NCBI GenBank assembly: GCA_013044295.1
Contig: JABEUU010000032.1
Coordinates: 1-32,686 of the forward strand
Length of the DNA: 32,686 nt
Reading direction: 5' to 3'
Origin: Candidatus Dormiibacterota bacterium
Lineage (GTDB): Bacteria > Chloroflexota > Dormibacteria > Aeolococcales > Bog-877
Below are positions 8,333 through 16,174 of this stretch, one piece after another. The translations under genes and the position numbers were made by a program. The notes beneath the pieces were generated by a model, which saw nothing but the letters and a program-made list of their open reading frames with translations, had not been told where the DNA came from and made no database searches. Position 1 is the stretch's first letter. Each line of letters opens with the position of its first letter.

Positions 8333-8713
8333 ATGACAGATCTCGAAAAGGTGGCCCAGGCCGACTCCGAATCGGCTCGGTTGAAGCTGCAGGCCAAGCT
8401 GGCGGAGCTCACATCGGAACTGGCCGACCTGAGCCTGGGCCTGGCGGTGCCGACCGCTCCGGTGCAGTACGGCAAGCGTGCCGGAGACCACATCTCGGAG
8501 GTCTCGGAGCGGCTCGCCAGGTCTCGCGCCGGGGAGGAGCTGGAGAAGCTGTCCGATCAGGTGCGAGCCGCCCTGAGCCGGCTGGACAGCGGTGGCTACG
8601 GCCGCTGTGAGCGCTGCCGAGAGGCCATCCCCGAAGGCCGTCTGGAGGCACTGCCATGGGCGATCAGGTGCGTGGAGTGCGCCCCCATCCGAGACCCGAA
8701 GCGAGGCAGCTGA
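8333..8713 (+). CDS. DksA/TraR-type C4 zinc-finger protein
   Basis: The 126-residue product has a long helical N-terminal half (about 1-85, heptad-like LKLQAKLAELTSELADL) and a C-terminal zinc finger with C92, C95, C113 and C116 in the setting YGRCERC...RLEALPWAIRCVEC. The family includes DksA, which enters the RNA polymerase secondary channel with ppGpp, and many uncharacterised Gram-positive relatives. It lies 35 bases after purD and is probably co-transcribed. Its last 50 bases overlap the 3' end of the convergent deoC gene. A role in tuning transcription is inferred from the family only. Confidence 0.85.
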   Translation: MTDLEKVAQADSESARLKLQAKLAELTSELADLSLGLAVPTAPVQYGKRAGDHISEVSERLARSRAGEELEKLSDQVRAALSRLDSGGYGRCERCREAIPEGRLEALPWAIRCVECAPIRDPKRGS

Positions 8714-9515
8714 CCGGATCCCCGGCGGCATCAGCGGGTGAGATCACGGGACCATAAGTGCCCAGTGGTCCGGCCGAGCCTGGCCGCTGCCCTGAGTCCG
8801 GAGTCCGGAGTCCGTCCAGGATCGCGAGTCCGCGGCTGGACCCGATCCGATCGGCGCCGGCGGCGATCACCCCCAGAGCGTCCTCGGTGGTGCGGATTCC
8901 GCCACTGGCCTTGACGCCGGTCTCAGGCTTGAGCATGGACCGCAGCAGCTCGATGTCGGAGGCCACTGTGGGGCGCAGAGAGAGCCCCTTGAACCCGGTT
9001 GAGGTCTGGATCAAATCCGCCCCGCCCCGCTCAGCCGCGAGGGCGGCGTCCACCGACTCCTCGGCGTCCAACAGCGGCATCTCGATGATCACCTTGAGCA
9101 CAACGCCGACCGGGAGCGCGCCGCGGACCCCTGCCACCTCTTCGCGGATCGCGGTGTACTCGCCAGCCCTCGCCCGACCAATGTCGATCACCATGTCGAC
9201 CTCGTCGGCGCCCATGTCAGCCACGGTTCGGGCCTCTGCGGCTTTGACAGTGGGGGTGTCGGCACCGAGTGGGAAACTCACCACGGTCGCGACCTTGACC
9301 GCCGAGCCGCGGACGACCGTGCGCGCCGTGGGCACCATGTTGGGCAGGATGCAGACCGCTTTGAAGCGCTGATCGACCGCCGTCTGGACGAAGGCCCGGA
9401 TCTCAGAGCGGGTGCAGCCCAGGTCCAGGTTGGTCTGGTCGATGTATGCCGCCAGCGCGGCCGGCGTGCTCGGCAACCCAGCGTCCATCGCCAGTCCGCC
9501 GGGCGGCGGGATCAT
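8664..9515 (-). CDS. deoC: Deoxyribose-phosphate aldolase
   Basis: This enzyme cleaves 2-deoxyribose-5-phosphate to glyceraldehyde-3-phosphate and acetaldehyde. Starting at ATG 9515 (283 residues), the active-site residues are in place: D107 in ADEVDMVID, Schiff-base K141 in LKVIIEMPLL, and K202 in VKASGGIRT. The usual IDHT start motif is IDQT. The phosphate site GADRIGSS is near residue 221. A C-terminal extension of about 45 Pro/Gly-rich residues is unusual and overlaps the end of the DksA-like gene. The ATG overlaps the stop of the upstream DeoC-like gene (ATGA), so the two are translationally coupled. Confidence 0.92.
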   Translation of the reverse strand: MIPPPGGLAMDAGLPSTPAALAAYIDQTNLDLGCTRSEIRAFVQTAVDQRFKAVCILPNMVPTARTVVRGSAVKVATVVSFPLGADTPTVKAAEARTVADMGADEVDMVIDIGRARAGEYTAIREEVAGVRGALPVGVVLKVIIEMPLLDAEESVDAALAAERGGADLIQTSTGFKGLSLRPTVASDIELLRSMLKPETGVKASGGIRTTEDALGVIAAGADRIGSSRGLAILDGLRTPDSGQRPGSAGPLGTYGPVISPADAAGDPVSCLASGLGWGRTPRT

Positions 9516-10174
9516 GGGGCCGTCCCGAGCAGGGCCCGGGTCGAGCTGGTGGCCACCCGGTCCGCCCCCGCCGCCAGCATCGCCATCGCCTCTGGCCTGG
9601 AGTCGATCTCCCCCCACGCCATCAGGCGCAGGGCGCTGCCATAGCGCGCCCGGATGACCTCGACCTGATGACCTTCGGTTGGGCCCTGGAACCCGGAGCT
9701 GGTGATCAGGAAGGTGATTCCCGCCTCGCCGATCAGTTCGGCGGCTCGCAGCGACTCCTGGTCGGTCAGCGCGGCGGCGTAGTAAATCACCTTGATGGCG
9801 CCGGCGTCGGCCAGTCGGCGCACTGCGGTCAAGTCATCGATCACTCGCTGGTAGTCCCCTGATCGGAAGGCGGAGACGTCGAGGGCCACGTTCAGCTCGT
9901 CGGCGCCATCCTCCAGGGCCTGCTCCGCCTGAATCACCTTCGCCTGGGTGGTCAGGGCTCCCAGGGGATGGCCGATCACCGTCGCCAGGCGCTGGCCCAT
10001 GGCGGACAGGATCGGCCGGGAGGAGGTGACGTAGGCCGGCTCCACCATCACCGCGGCATAGTCCCAGCCGGCGAGTGACTTGAAGAACTCCTCGAGCTCC
10101 TCGCGGGTGGGAGCCGGGGTGGCGATTGAGGCCTCGAGCGACAACGCCAGCTCCGCGCTCCGAAGGTCCCGCAC
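9512..10174 (-). CDS. Divergent DeoC-family aldolase-like protein
   Basis: The 220-residue product is a TIM-barrel relative of DeoC placed just upstream of deoC, overlapping it by four bases. The Schiff-base lysine is kept (K128 in IKVIYYAA). The proton-relay aspartate is replaced (DELNVALD, N95), and the second lysine is methionine (LMAWGEID, M185 in place of the K of VKASGGIR). The phosphate-site segment AAGADRVATSS remains. It may be an aldolase for another substrate or a partner subunit of the coupled DeoC. GTG 10174 is preferred: GGAGGA at 10181-10186 is six bases away, whereas GTG 10180 would abut it. Confidence 0.8.
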   Translation of the reverse strand: MRDLRSAELALSLEASIATPAPTREELEEFFKSLAGWDYAAVMVEPAYVTSSRPILSAMGQRLATVIGHPLGALTTQAKVIQAEQALEDGADELNVALDVSAFRSGDYQRVIDDLTAVRRLADAGAIKVIYYAAALTDQESLRAAELIGEAGITFLITSSGFQGPTEGHQVEVIRARYGSALRLMAWGEIDSRPEAMAMLAAGADRVATSSTRALLGTAP

Positions 10175-10254
10175 GCCCACTCCTCCCCGATGCCCAACCG
10201 TTTCCGCCCGCCGCTACCCGGCGGCCAGAACCTCACGGATCGCAGCAACACGAC

Positions 10255-10325
10255 CCCACGTAGCGAGGATAGGTCCGGGCGGGCCGCCCGACGAGCGAGT
10301 TACCATCCGGCCTCGCTTAGGTGGG
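10255..10325. other. Nested inverted repeat, candidate structured RNA element I
   Basis: CCCAC (10255-10259) and AGCGAGG (10262-10268) pair with CCTCGCT (10311-10317) and GTGGG (10321-10325). Inside is a further stem, CGGGCG with CGCCCG, around 10278-10290. The element sits in the 300-bp space between the DeoC-like gene and the carboxyltransferase. It matches no riboswitch I know. Confidence 0.35.
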
Positions 10326-10332
10326 ATCATGC

Positions 10333-10393
10333 GGATGCCGGGCGGACTCCACCGCGAGGGCCGGAATTGTGGCTGCGGCGGTGGCGGGCATCC
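10333..10393. other. Nested inverted repeat, candidate structured RNA element II
   Basis: GGATGCC (10333-10339) pairs with GGCATCC (10387-10393). Within it CCACCGC (10349-10355) pairs with GCGGTGG (10378-10384). Two perfect 7-bp stems share one axis, with an asymmetric internal loop of nine and two bases. A smaller stem, CTCTC-GTGG-GAGAG, follows at 10411-10424. Confidence 0.4.
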
Positions 10394-10467
10394 CGGCGCT
10401 GCTCCCCCGCCTCTCGTGGGAGAGTCCTCGCCGTGCCTCAGCTCGGCAGACGACGGCCAGGGCCCGC

Positions 10468-10473
10468 TAACCT
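10468..10473 (+). promoter_or_regulatory. Candidate -10 box TAACCT before the carboxyltransferase gene
   Basis: TAACCT ends nine bases before ATG 10483, and no ribosome site precedes that ATG. A transcript from here would have almost no leader. If this is the main promoter, the inverted repeats at 10255-10425 would be upstream DNA elements rather than leader RNA for this gene. Confidence 0.3.
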
Positions 10474-10482
10474 TGGCACGCT

Positions 10483-12315
10483 ATGCCTGCTGTCGGACTG
10501 ATCGAGAGCTGCCTCCGCCACGGGCAGCAGACACTGCTCTCCAGCCGCCTGAGGACCCGTCACATGGTCACTCTGGCCCAGGAGCTGGACGCCAGCGGTC
10601 TGGCCGGCCTGGAGGTGTTCGGGGGAGCCACCTTCGGGGTCGCCCTGAGCAATCTTCGAGAGGACCCGTTCGAGCGGCTGCGGGCGGTCCGGGCCGCCAC
10701 CTCGCTGCCCCTGTACGGCCTGATTCGGGGCCAGTCGCTGGTGGGGAGCCGGCCGGTCCCGGACGAGGTGGTCGACCTCTTCATCGCCACCGTCGCAGAG
10801 CTTGGGCTGGACGTATTTCGCTGCTTTGATCCCCTCAACGACCTGCGCAACCTGGCCCGGGTGGTGGCCGCTGTCCGGGCCTCCGGCAAGCGTGCCGAGG
10901 CCGCCCTGGTTTACACCGAAAGCCCGGTTCACTCCGCCGACGGCTTCGTGCGCCTGGGCGTGGAGCTGGCCGGGATGGGCTTCCAGAGCCTCAGCCTCTT
11001 CGATCCCGCCGGAATGCTGGGTGCCGGCAGCGCCCGGGCAATCGTGTCCGGGCTGGTCACGGAGACCGGCCTTCCCGTCAGTGTCCACTGCGCCACCATC
11101 ACCGGCCAGGCGGCGTTTGCCTACCTGGCGGCCGCCGAGGCGGGCGCCAGCTCGCTCGATGTCTGCCTGTCGCCGCTCGCCGGAGGCGCCTCGCTCCCCG
11201 GCACGGAGGGCGTCCTGGCCGCGCTGCGGGGTACCGAGATGGCTCCCCTGGTCGACCCCAGCGCAGTCCTGGCCGCCGCCGACACTCTGGATGCGCTGAT
11301 GCCCCTGTATGAGCTGGTGGCCGACCCCAGCGGCTGGCAGCTGGACTCGAGCACGCTGCGCACCCAGATGGCTCCGTCGATCCAGCAGCACCTGCTCTGG
11401 GAGTGCGCGGCTCAGGGGGTAGGGGAGCGGATCCCCGCGGTGGTGGAGGAGATCGCCCGGGTCCGGGCCGACATGGGCTATCCAGCCTTGATCAGCCCGG
11501 TGGCGGAGGTGGTGGTGAGTCAGGCGGTGGCGAACGTGGCCTCGCAGGACCGCTACCTCATCGTGGGGCAGGACTTGAAGGACTACTTCCTGGGCCTCTT
11601 CGGAGCTCCTCCCGGGCCCGCCGACCCCGAAATCCGACGCCTGGTGATCGGCACCGAGGAACCGATCACGGTCCGCCCTGGCGATGTCCTGGAGCCGATG
11701 CTCGCCGATGCCCGTCGCCGCATGGTCAAGCACCAGTTGGGGGATCCCTCAGACGAGCAGCTGCTGGAATTCGTCCTCTTCCCGGAGGCGACCGCGGCCA
11801 CCATGAGAGGAGACCTGCAGGGTGAGCGCCTCGGGGACGAGCCCGAGCTGGCGGCGGCCGAGGAGGTCCAGGTGGCGGCGGTCGTGGATGGGGGCGACCT
11901 CAGTGAGCCGATCGGGGACGCTGCCGCGATCCCGGCGCCGACCCTCCCGGCTCCCGGCCCGGTCCCGGTGGTGGAGGAGACCGTCCCCTCGCGAGAGTTC
12001 ACAGTCGAGGTCGACGGTGAGGTGTTCGAGGTCAAAGTGGTGGCCCGGGACGCGGGCTTCGCCATATCGGGCGTCGCTCCGCGGCCCCCGGCAACGTCTG
12101 GAGGCGGCGCCGTGAAGGCTCCCATGCAGGGCCTGATCGCAAGAATCCCGGTCAAGGTGGGCGACCATGTCGAGGTTGGCCAGACGGTCGCGGTCCTGGA
12201 GGCGATGAAGATGCAGAACGACATCCCCTCGGACCTCGCCGGCGTCGTCCAGGCGGTCAACGTGGCCGAGGGGCAGGTGGTGAGCCGGGGCGACTCCCTG
12301 GTGACCATCGCCTGA
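10483..12315 (+). CDS. PycB/OadA-like carboxyltransferase with biotin carrier domain, metal site degraded
   Basis: The 610-residue product has the order carboxyltransferase barrel (about 1-300), PYC/OADA C-terminal region (to about 450), Pro/Ala-rich linker (about 485-510) and biotinyl domain with K576 in EAMKMQND. In pyruvate carboxylase and oxaloacetate decarboxylase the barrel moves CO2 between biotin and pyruvate using a metal held by Asp, carbamylated Lys and two His. Here LRDxHQS is LRHGQQT (H13), the KDMAG lysine is F173 (LFDPAGML), and HxH is HCA (H202, A204), so three of four ligands are lost. Other motifs (GGATF, FDPLNDLRNL, YTESPVH) are well kept. It pairs with the biotin carboxylase 11 bases downstream. 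The substrate is unknown; calling it pyruvate carboxylase would be unsafe. Confidence 0.85.
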   Translation: MPAVGLIESCLRHGQQTLLSSRLRTRHMVTLAQELDASGLAGLEVFGGATFGVALSNLREDPFERLRAVRAATSLPLYGLIRGQSLVGSRPVPDEVVDLFIATVAELGLDVFRCFDPLNDLRNLARVVAAVRASGKRAEAALVYTESPVHSADGFVRLGVELAGMGFQSLSLFDPAGMLGAGSARAIVSGLVTETGLPVSVHCATITGQAAFAYLAAAEAGASSLDVCLSPLAGGASLPGTEGVLAALRGTEMAPLVDPSAVLAAADTLDALMPLYELVADPSGWQLDSSTLRTQMAPSIQQHLLWECAAQGVGERIPAVVEEIARVRADMGYPALISPVAEVVVSQAVANVASQDRYLIVGQDLKDYFLGLFGAPPGPADPEIRRLVIGTEEPITVRPGDVLEPMLADARRRMVKHQLGDPSDEQLLEFVLFPEATAATMRGDLQGERLGDEPELAAAEEVQVAAVVDGGDLSEPIGDAAAIPAPTLPAPGPVPVVEETVPSREFTVEVDGEVFEVKVVARDAGFAISGVAPRPPATSGGGAVKAPMQGLIARIPVKVGDHVEVGQTVAVLEAMKMQNDIPSDLAGVVQAVNVAEGQVVSRGDSLVTIA

Positions 12316-12326
12316 GGCAGAGCCAG

Positions 12327-13775
12327 GTGTTCGACACCGTTCTGGTGGCCAACCGAGGGGAGATAGCAGTCCGCGTGATCCGAGCCTGTCGCGACCTCGG
12401 GCTGCGCTCGGTGGCGGTCCACTCGGAGGCCGACCGTGGCGCGTTTCACACCCGCCTCGCCGACGCTGCAGTCGAGATCGGGCCCAGCCCGGCGACCCAG
12501 TCCTACCTCAACCTGGACCGGCTAATAGCCGCTGCCAAGGAGAGCGGTGCCCAGGCGATCCACCCCGGCTACGGGTTTTTGTCCGAGAGCCCGCGCCTGG
12601 CCCAGGCCTGCGTAGACAACGGCCTGACTTTGATCGGCCCCCCGGCGGATGCCATGGCCGCCATGGGCGACAAGGTCACCGCCCGGGGCAGGATGCAAGC
12701 CGCTGGGGTCCCGGTGGTGCCGGGTACGGACGCCATCTCAGATCCGGGGGCCGCCATCGAGGCCGCGCATCACATCGGTTACCCGATCCTGGTCAAGGCC
12801 TCCGCAGGTGGGGGAGGCATCGGCATGCGGGCGGCCCGGGACGAGGATGAGCTGAGGTACGCCATTCAGGTTTGCAGCGACGCGGCGGCCCGCTCCTTCG
12901 GAGACCCGAGGGTGTTCCTGGAGCGGCTGGTCGACGAGCCCAGGCACATCGAGATCCAGGTGCTGGCCGACTCCCATGGCAACACGATCCATCTCGGCGA
13001 GCGGGAGTGCTCCATCCAGAGGCGCCACCAGAAGCTGCTCGAGGAGAGCCCCTCCACCGCGGTCACAGATGAGATGCGGCAGCGCATGGGGGAGGCCGCC
13101 ATCAAGGCCGCCCGCACGGTCGGCTACGTCAACGCGGGCACGGTGGAGTTCATCGAGTCCCGCGGCTCCTTCTACTTCCTGGAGATGAACACCAGGCTCC
13201 AGGTGGAGCATCCGGTGACCGAGCTGGTCACCGGTGTGGACCTGGTGGTGGCCCAGTTGCGGATCGCGTTGGGCGAGCCCCTGCCGCTCACCCAAGAGCA
13301 GGTGCGGCAGGATGGCTGGGCGATCGAGTGCCGAGTCAACGCCGAGGACCCCTGGGAGGACTTCCTCCCCACCCCGGGCCGGGTCGTCGCCTACCACGAG
13401 CCGTCGGGGCCCGGAGTCAGGGTGGACAGCTCCCTGGCCGGGCCGGGCGTGGTCAGCCCGTTCTATGACCCCATGATCGCCAAGCTGGTGGTCCAAGGGG
13501 CGACCCGCGAGCAGGCGGCGGCGAGGGCCCGTCGGGCACTCTACGAGTACTGGATCGGGGGCATCACCACCAACATTCCGTACCATGCGGTCCTGCTCGA
13601 GGACCCCGACTTTCTGGCGGGCCGGCTCACCACGGAGTTCATCCCCACCCATCCCGACCTGATGGGCAGGGCCCGCGACTGGCAGCGGCAGCAGGCCCAG
13701 GTGATGGCCCAGTTCGGAACCGACCGGCGCCGGCTGGCGGCGATGGCGGCGGCGCTGGCGGCGGCGGGGGCGTAA
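12327..13775 (+). CDS. Biotin carboxylase subunit
   Basis: The 482-residue ATP-grasp enzyme carboxylates biotin on a carrier domain with ATP and bicarbonate. Visible motifs are VLVANRGEIAVRVIRAC at the start, HPGYGFLSE, the glycine-rich loop KASAGGGGIGMR, the RHIEIQVL and ERECSIQRRHQKLLEE segments, EMNTRLQVEHPVTE and the catalytic-region arginine in RVNAEDP. All expected features are intact. It follows the carboxyltransferase/carrier gene by 11 bases, so K576 of that protein is the likely biotin acceptor. Starting at GTG 12327 gives the standard N-terminus. Sequence alone does not separate AccC from PycA. Confidence 0.93.
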   Translation: MFDTVLVANRGEIAVRVIRACRDLGLRSVAVHSEADRGAFHTRLADAAVEIGPSPATQSYLNLDRLIAAAKESGAQAIHPGYGFLSESPRLAQACVDNGLTLIGPPADAMAAMGDKVTARGRMQAAGVPVVPGTDAISDPGAAIEAAHHIGYPILVKASAGGGGIGMRAARDEDELRYAIQVCSDAAARSFGDPRVFLERLVDEPRHIEIQVLADSHGNTIHLGERECSIQRRHQKLLEESPSTAVTDEMRQRMGEAAIKAARTVGYVNAGTVEFIESRGSFYFLEMNTRLQVEHPVTELVTGVDLVVAQLRIALGEPLPLTQEQVRQDGWAIECRVNAEDPWEDFLPTPGRVVAYHEPSGPGVRVDSSLAGPGVVSPFYDPMIAKLVVQGATREQAAARARRALYEYWIGGITTNIPYHAVLLEDPDFLAGRLTTEFIPTHPDLMGRARDWQRQQAQVMAQFGTDRRRLAAMAAALAAAGA

Positions 13776-13837
13776 ACCGAGCGTCTCACCCGCCGCGATG
13801 TGCCCGCGCCTCTCGGTGCCGCCGACCTGCGGAGGCC

Positions 13838-16174
13838 TCAGCCGGCTGGTACGGCTGGCAGGGAGAGCTGGTAGGGGACGGAGAGGGGGTTGTGGTTGAC
13901 GTCAGCCAGGGGAGCGCTCACGGTGAGAACCAGCGGGCCCGCAGGCAGCTGGTTGGCGGTGACCGTCAGCTGGCGAGTTGAGGGCTGGTAGCTGATCTGC
14001 AGATTGCTCACCGCCTGGCCGCCATCGGTCAGGGTGACCGACTGAGGCCCCACCGTGACCGGGTCCAGGTCGGAGTCGAATTGGAGCAGGAAGGTGGTGG
14101 CGCCCGAGGTGCCGGTGGACGTCGTCGCGTTGAGGACCAGGGGGCCGGTCGGCAGGGTGGTCAGCTGACCCTGACTCAGAGCAGCGATGAGCGGGCTGGC
14201 GCCGCCCAGGGCGACTGTGACCTGCTCTTGCATGTAGGCCGCCGGGCTGGCCGCGGTGGCGTCTTGGACCAGCTCCAGATCCACCTGATAACTCTCGGAT
14301 CCAGCGCTGGTGGGGGCGCTGGAGACCGCATAGAAGCGGTCGAAGGACCCGGGCAGGAGCTGGGAGGCGGGGATCGACACGTTCGGCGCCAAGAGCCCCG
14401 CGATCGCGGCCGGGGCGGTTGGTCCGGCGGTCACCTGGAGCTGGGCCAGCTGACTGGCGGTGGCGATCGCGCGCGCCGCCAGCCCACCGGCGCTGGATGC
14501 CTGAGGTGGGTTGGACAGCTGCATCGAGAGGATGTCGCTGGCGCCCGACGGTGAGCTCTCCAGGGCCGAAAGCTCACTGCCAAAGGGGGACCAAACCGGC
14601 TGACTCATGCCGGTTCGCGTCGAGAGCAGGGCGCTGGTCCCGGTGGCGACATCCACCGCGCCCACCTGGCTCCCGGTTCCAGGGGTCTCAGCGACGTAGG
14701 CGATATAGCTGCCGTCCGGGCTGTAGGCGAGTTGGCTGAGTCCGACTCCGGCCGGCGCCACCAGCAGCTGGTGGGGTTGGGCGCTGGATGCGCCCGCCAG
14801 ATCGATGACCTGGTGGCCGTCCTGCTCGGCCACGTAGGCCAGCAGGGCACCGGCCGGTGACCAGGTGGGAATGCCCTGGAGCCCGGGTAGGGGCTGCGCG
14901 GCGCCGCTGCTCAGGTTGTACACGGTGGGCACCCCGGCCGGCTCGGAGAACAGAGACTGGCCATCGGGAGCGATTGAGAAGTAGCCGTTCGCGCCCAGCT
15001 TGACGAACGGGAAGACGCTGAGGGTCTGGCCGTCCAGGTTGACCTCAAAGAGGTGGCCCTCGGACGAGTAGATCAGCTCGCTGTCGTTGATCCACGCCGC
15101 CTGGGGCACAGCGTAGCCGCTGCTGGCCAGGGACAGCAGCTGGCCCTGGCCGCCGATCGGCACCACCTCCAGGGTGGCGGTCCCGGAGGTGGTGGGGGCC
15201 CAGTAGGCCAGGTTCTGGCTGTCGGGCGACGCCACCGGGCCCAGGGCGTTGCCGGCCAGCGCCGCTTGCGGGCTGGTGAGGGCATAGATCACCCCGCCCG
15301 CGGGGGCGGCGGTGAGGGCACCGGCGGTGGATGGGGCGCCGGCCGGGGGCGTGGCGGAGGTGGATCCGGGGCTGGCCGGCAGCTGGCTGCCCTGGTCCAC
15401 CACCTGCCCGGTGGCCAGCAGCAGCAGCTCCCCGTCAGGGGCGTAGCTCAAGCTCTCTGCCCCGGTGGCCGCGGCGACCCGGTCGACGGCCACCAGCGAG
15501 GGGGGGTACCCGAGCGCGGTGGAGGAAGTCGGAACTGTTCCGAAGGGGATCACGATGTTGGACAGCGCGGTGGCGCCACTCTGGGCCTTGGCGGCGTAGC
15601 GGGCAATGCTGACCACGTAGGAAACATTGGCCACCAGGTCGTGGCGGGGCGCCAGCACCAGGGTCTTGGGGTCCGGCCATCTGGCCTGAAAGGAGAGCGC
15701 GGGATCGATCTTGAGGCCATGGACCACACTCGCCTCCACCATCGGCAGATTGAAGCTCAACTGGATCGCCTGGGTGACCGGGACCCTGGGGTTCCCCTGC
15801 ACCGAGGCCTGCACCGTCACCGACCTGGCGCCCGGGGGGAGCACCACCACCGACACCAGGACCAAGGACAGCATGGCGAGGCCGGCGAGCCCCATGCCGG
15901 TGCCCAGGGCGAGGCCGAAGCGGCGGCGTCGGGGGGGCCGGGCGCGGGTGTGGAGCCGCGCCTCCTCCATCAGGCTGGCGCGCAGGTGAGCCCGGTAGCT
16001 GGGGTCGGGCTGTGGCCGCGGTCCGGATCGGACCGCCGCCTGGATCTTGTCCGCCGTTCCCAACAGGTGCTGCGCTCTGCCGCTGGGATCGAGCTCCAGG
16101 ATCTCCCAAAGTTCGGGGTCCACCCCATCGGGAGGAGTGTTGCGGCGGCGCAGCCAGCTGGGGAACTCAGCCAT
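13838..16174 (-). CDS. Membrane-anchored predicted beta-propeller protein, probable anti-sigma partner
   Basis: The 778-residue product has a cytoplasmic N-terminus (1-85, with PDPSYRAHLRASLMEEARL, reminiscent of domains next to actinobacterial ECF sigma factors), a basic stretch and one membrane helix (about 86-112). Outside lie an Ig-like Big_5-type domain (about 118-215), a TolB/PD40-like propeller (repeats such as SYAPDGELLLLA, SPDSQNLAYWA, SPDGSYIAYVA, about 230-560), a linker domain and a second Big_5-like segment (about 670-775). Its ATG overlaps the sigma gene stop by eight bases, implying coupled synthesis. An inside-out design suggests the outer domains sense a signal and the inner tail holds the sigma factor. 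No zinc-binding HxxxCxxC anti-sigma motif is seen. Confidence 0.75.
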   Translation of the reverse strand: MAEFPSWLRRRNTPPDGVDPELWEILELDPSGRAQHLLGTADKIQAAVRSGPRPQPDPSYRAHLRASLMEEARLHTRARPPRRRRFGLALGTGMGLAGLAMLSLVLVSVVVLPPGARSVTVQASVQGNPRVPVTQAIQLSFNLPMVEASVVHGLKIDPALSFQARWPDPKTLVLAPRHDLVANVSYVVSIARYAAKAQSGATALSNIVIPFGTVPTSSTALGYPPSLVAVDRVAAATGAESLSYAPDGELLLLATGQVVDQGSQLPASPGSTSATPPAGAPSTAGALTAAPAGGVIYALTSPQAALAGNALGPVASPDSQNLAYWAPTTSGTATLEVVPIGGQGQLLSLASSGYAVPQAAWINDSELIYSSEGHLFEVNLDGQTLSVFPFVKLGANGYFSIAPDGQSLFSEPAGVPTVYNLSSGAAQPLPGLQGIPTWSPAGALLAYVAEQDGHQVIDLAGASSAQPHQLLVAPAGVGLSQLAYSPDGSYIAYVAETPGTGSQVGAVDVATGTSALLSTRTGMSQPVWSPFGSELSALESSPSGASDILSMQLSNPPQASSAGGLAARAIATASQLAQLQVTAGPTAPAAIAGLLAPNVSIPASQLLPGSFDRFYAVSSAPTSAGSESYQVDLELVQDATAASPAAYMQEQVTVALGGASPLIAALSQGQLTTLPTGPLVLNATTSTGTSGATTFLLQFDSDLDPVTVGPQSVTLTDGGQAVSNLQISYQPSTRQLTVTANQLPAGPLVLTVSAPLADVNHNPLSVPYQLSLPAVPAG

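Noticed and set aside
10402-10470. Glycine-riboswitch-like segment (GGGAGAG ... CCTCAG ... GGCAGA)
   Set aside because: Only scattered short matches; the central conserved CCGAAGG/GCAA parts are missing and the spacing is wrong, so I do not call it.
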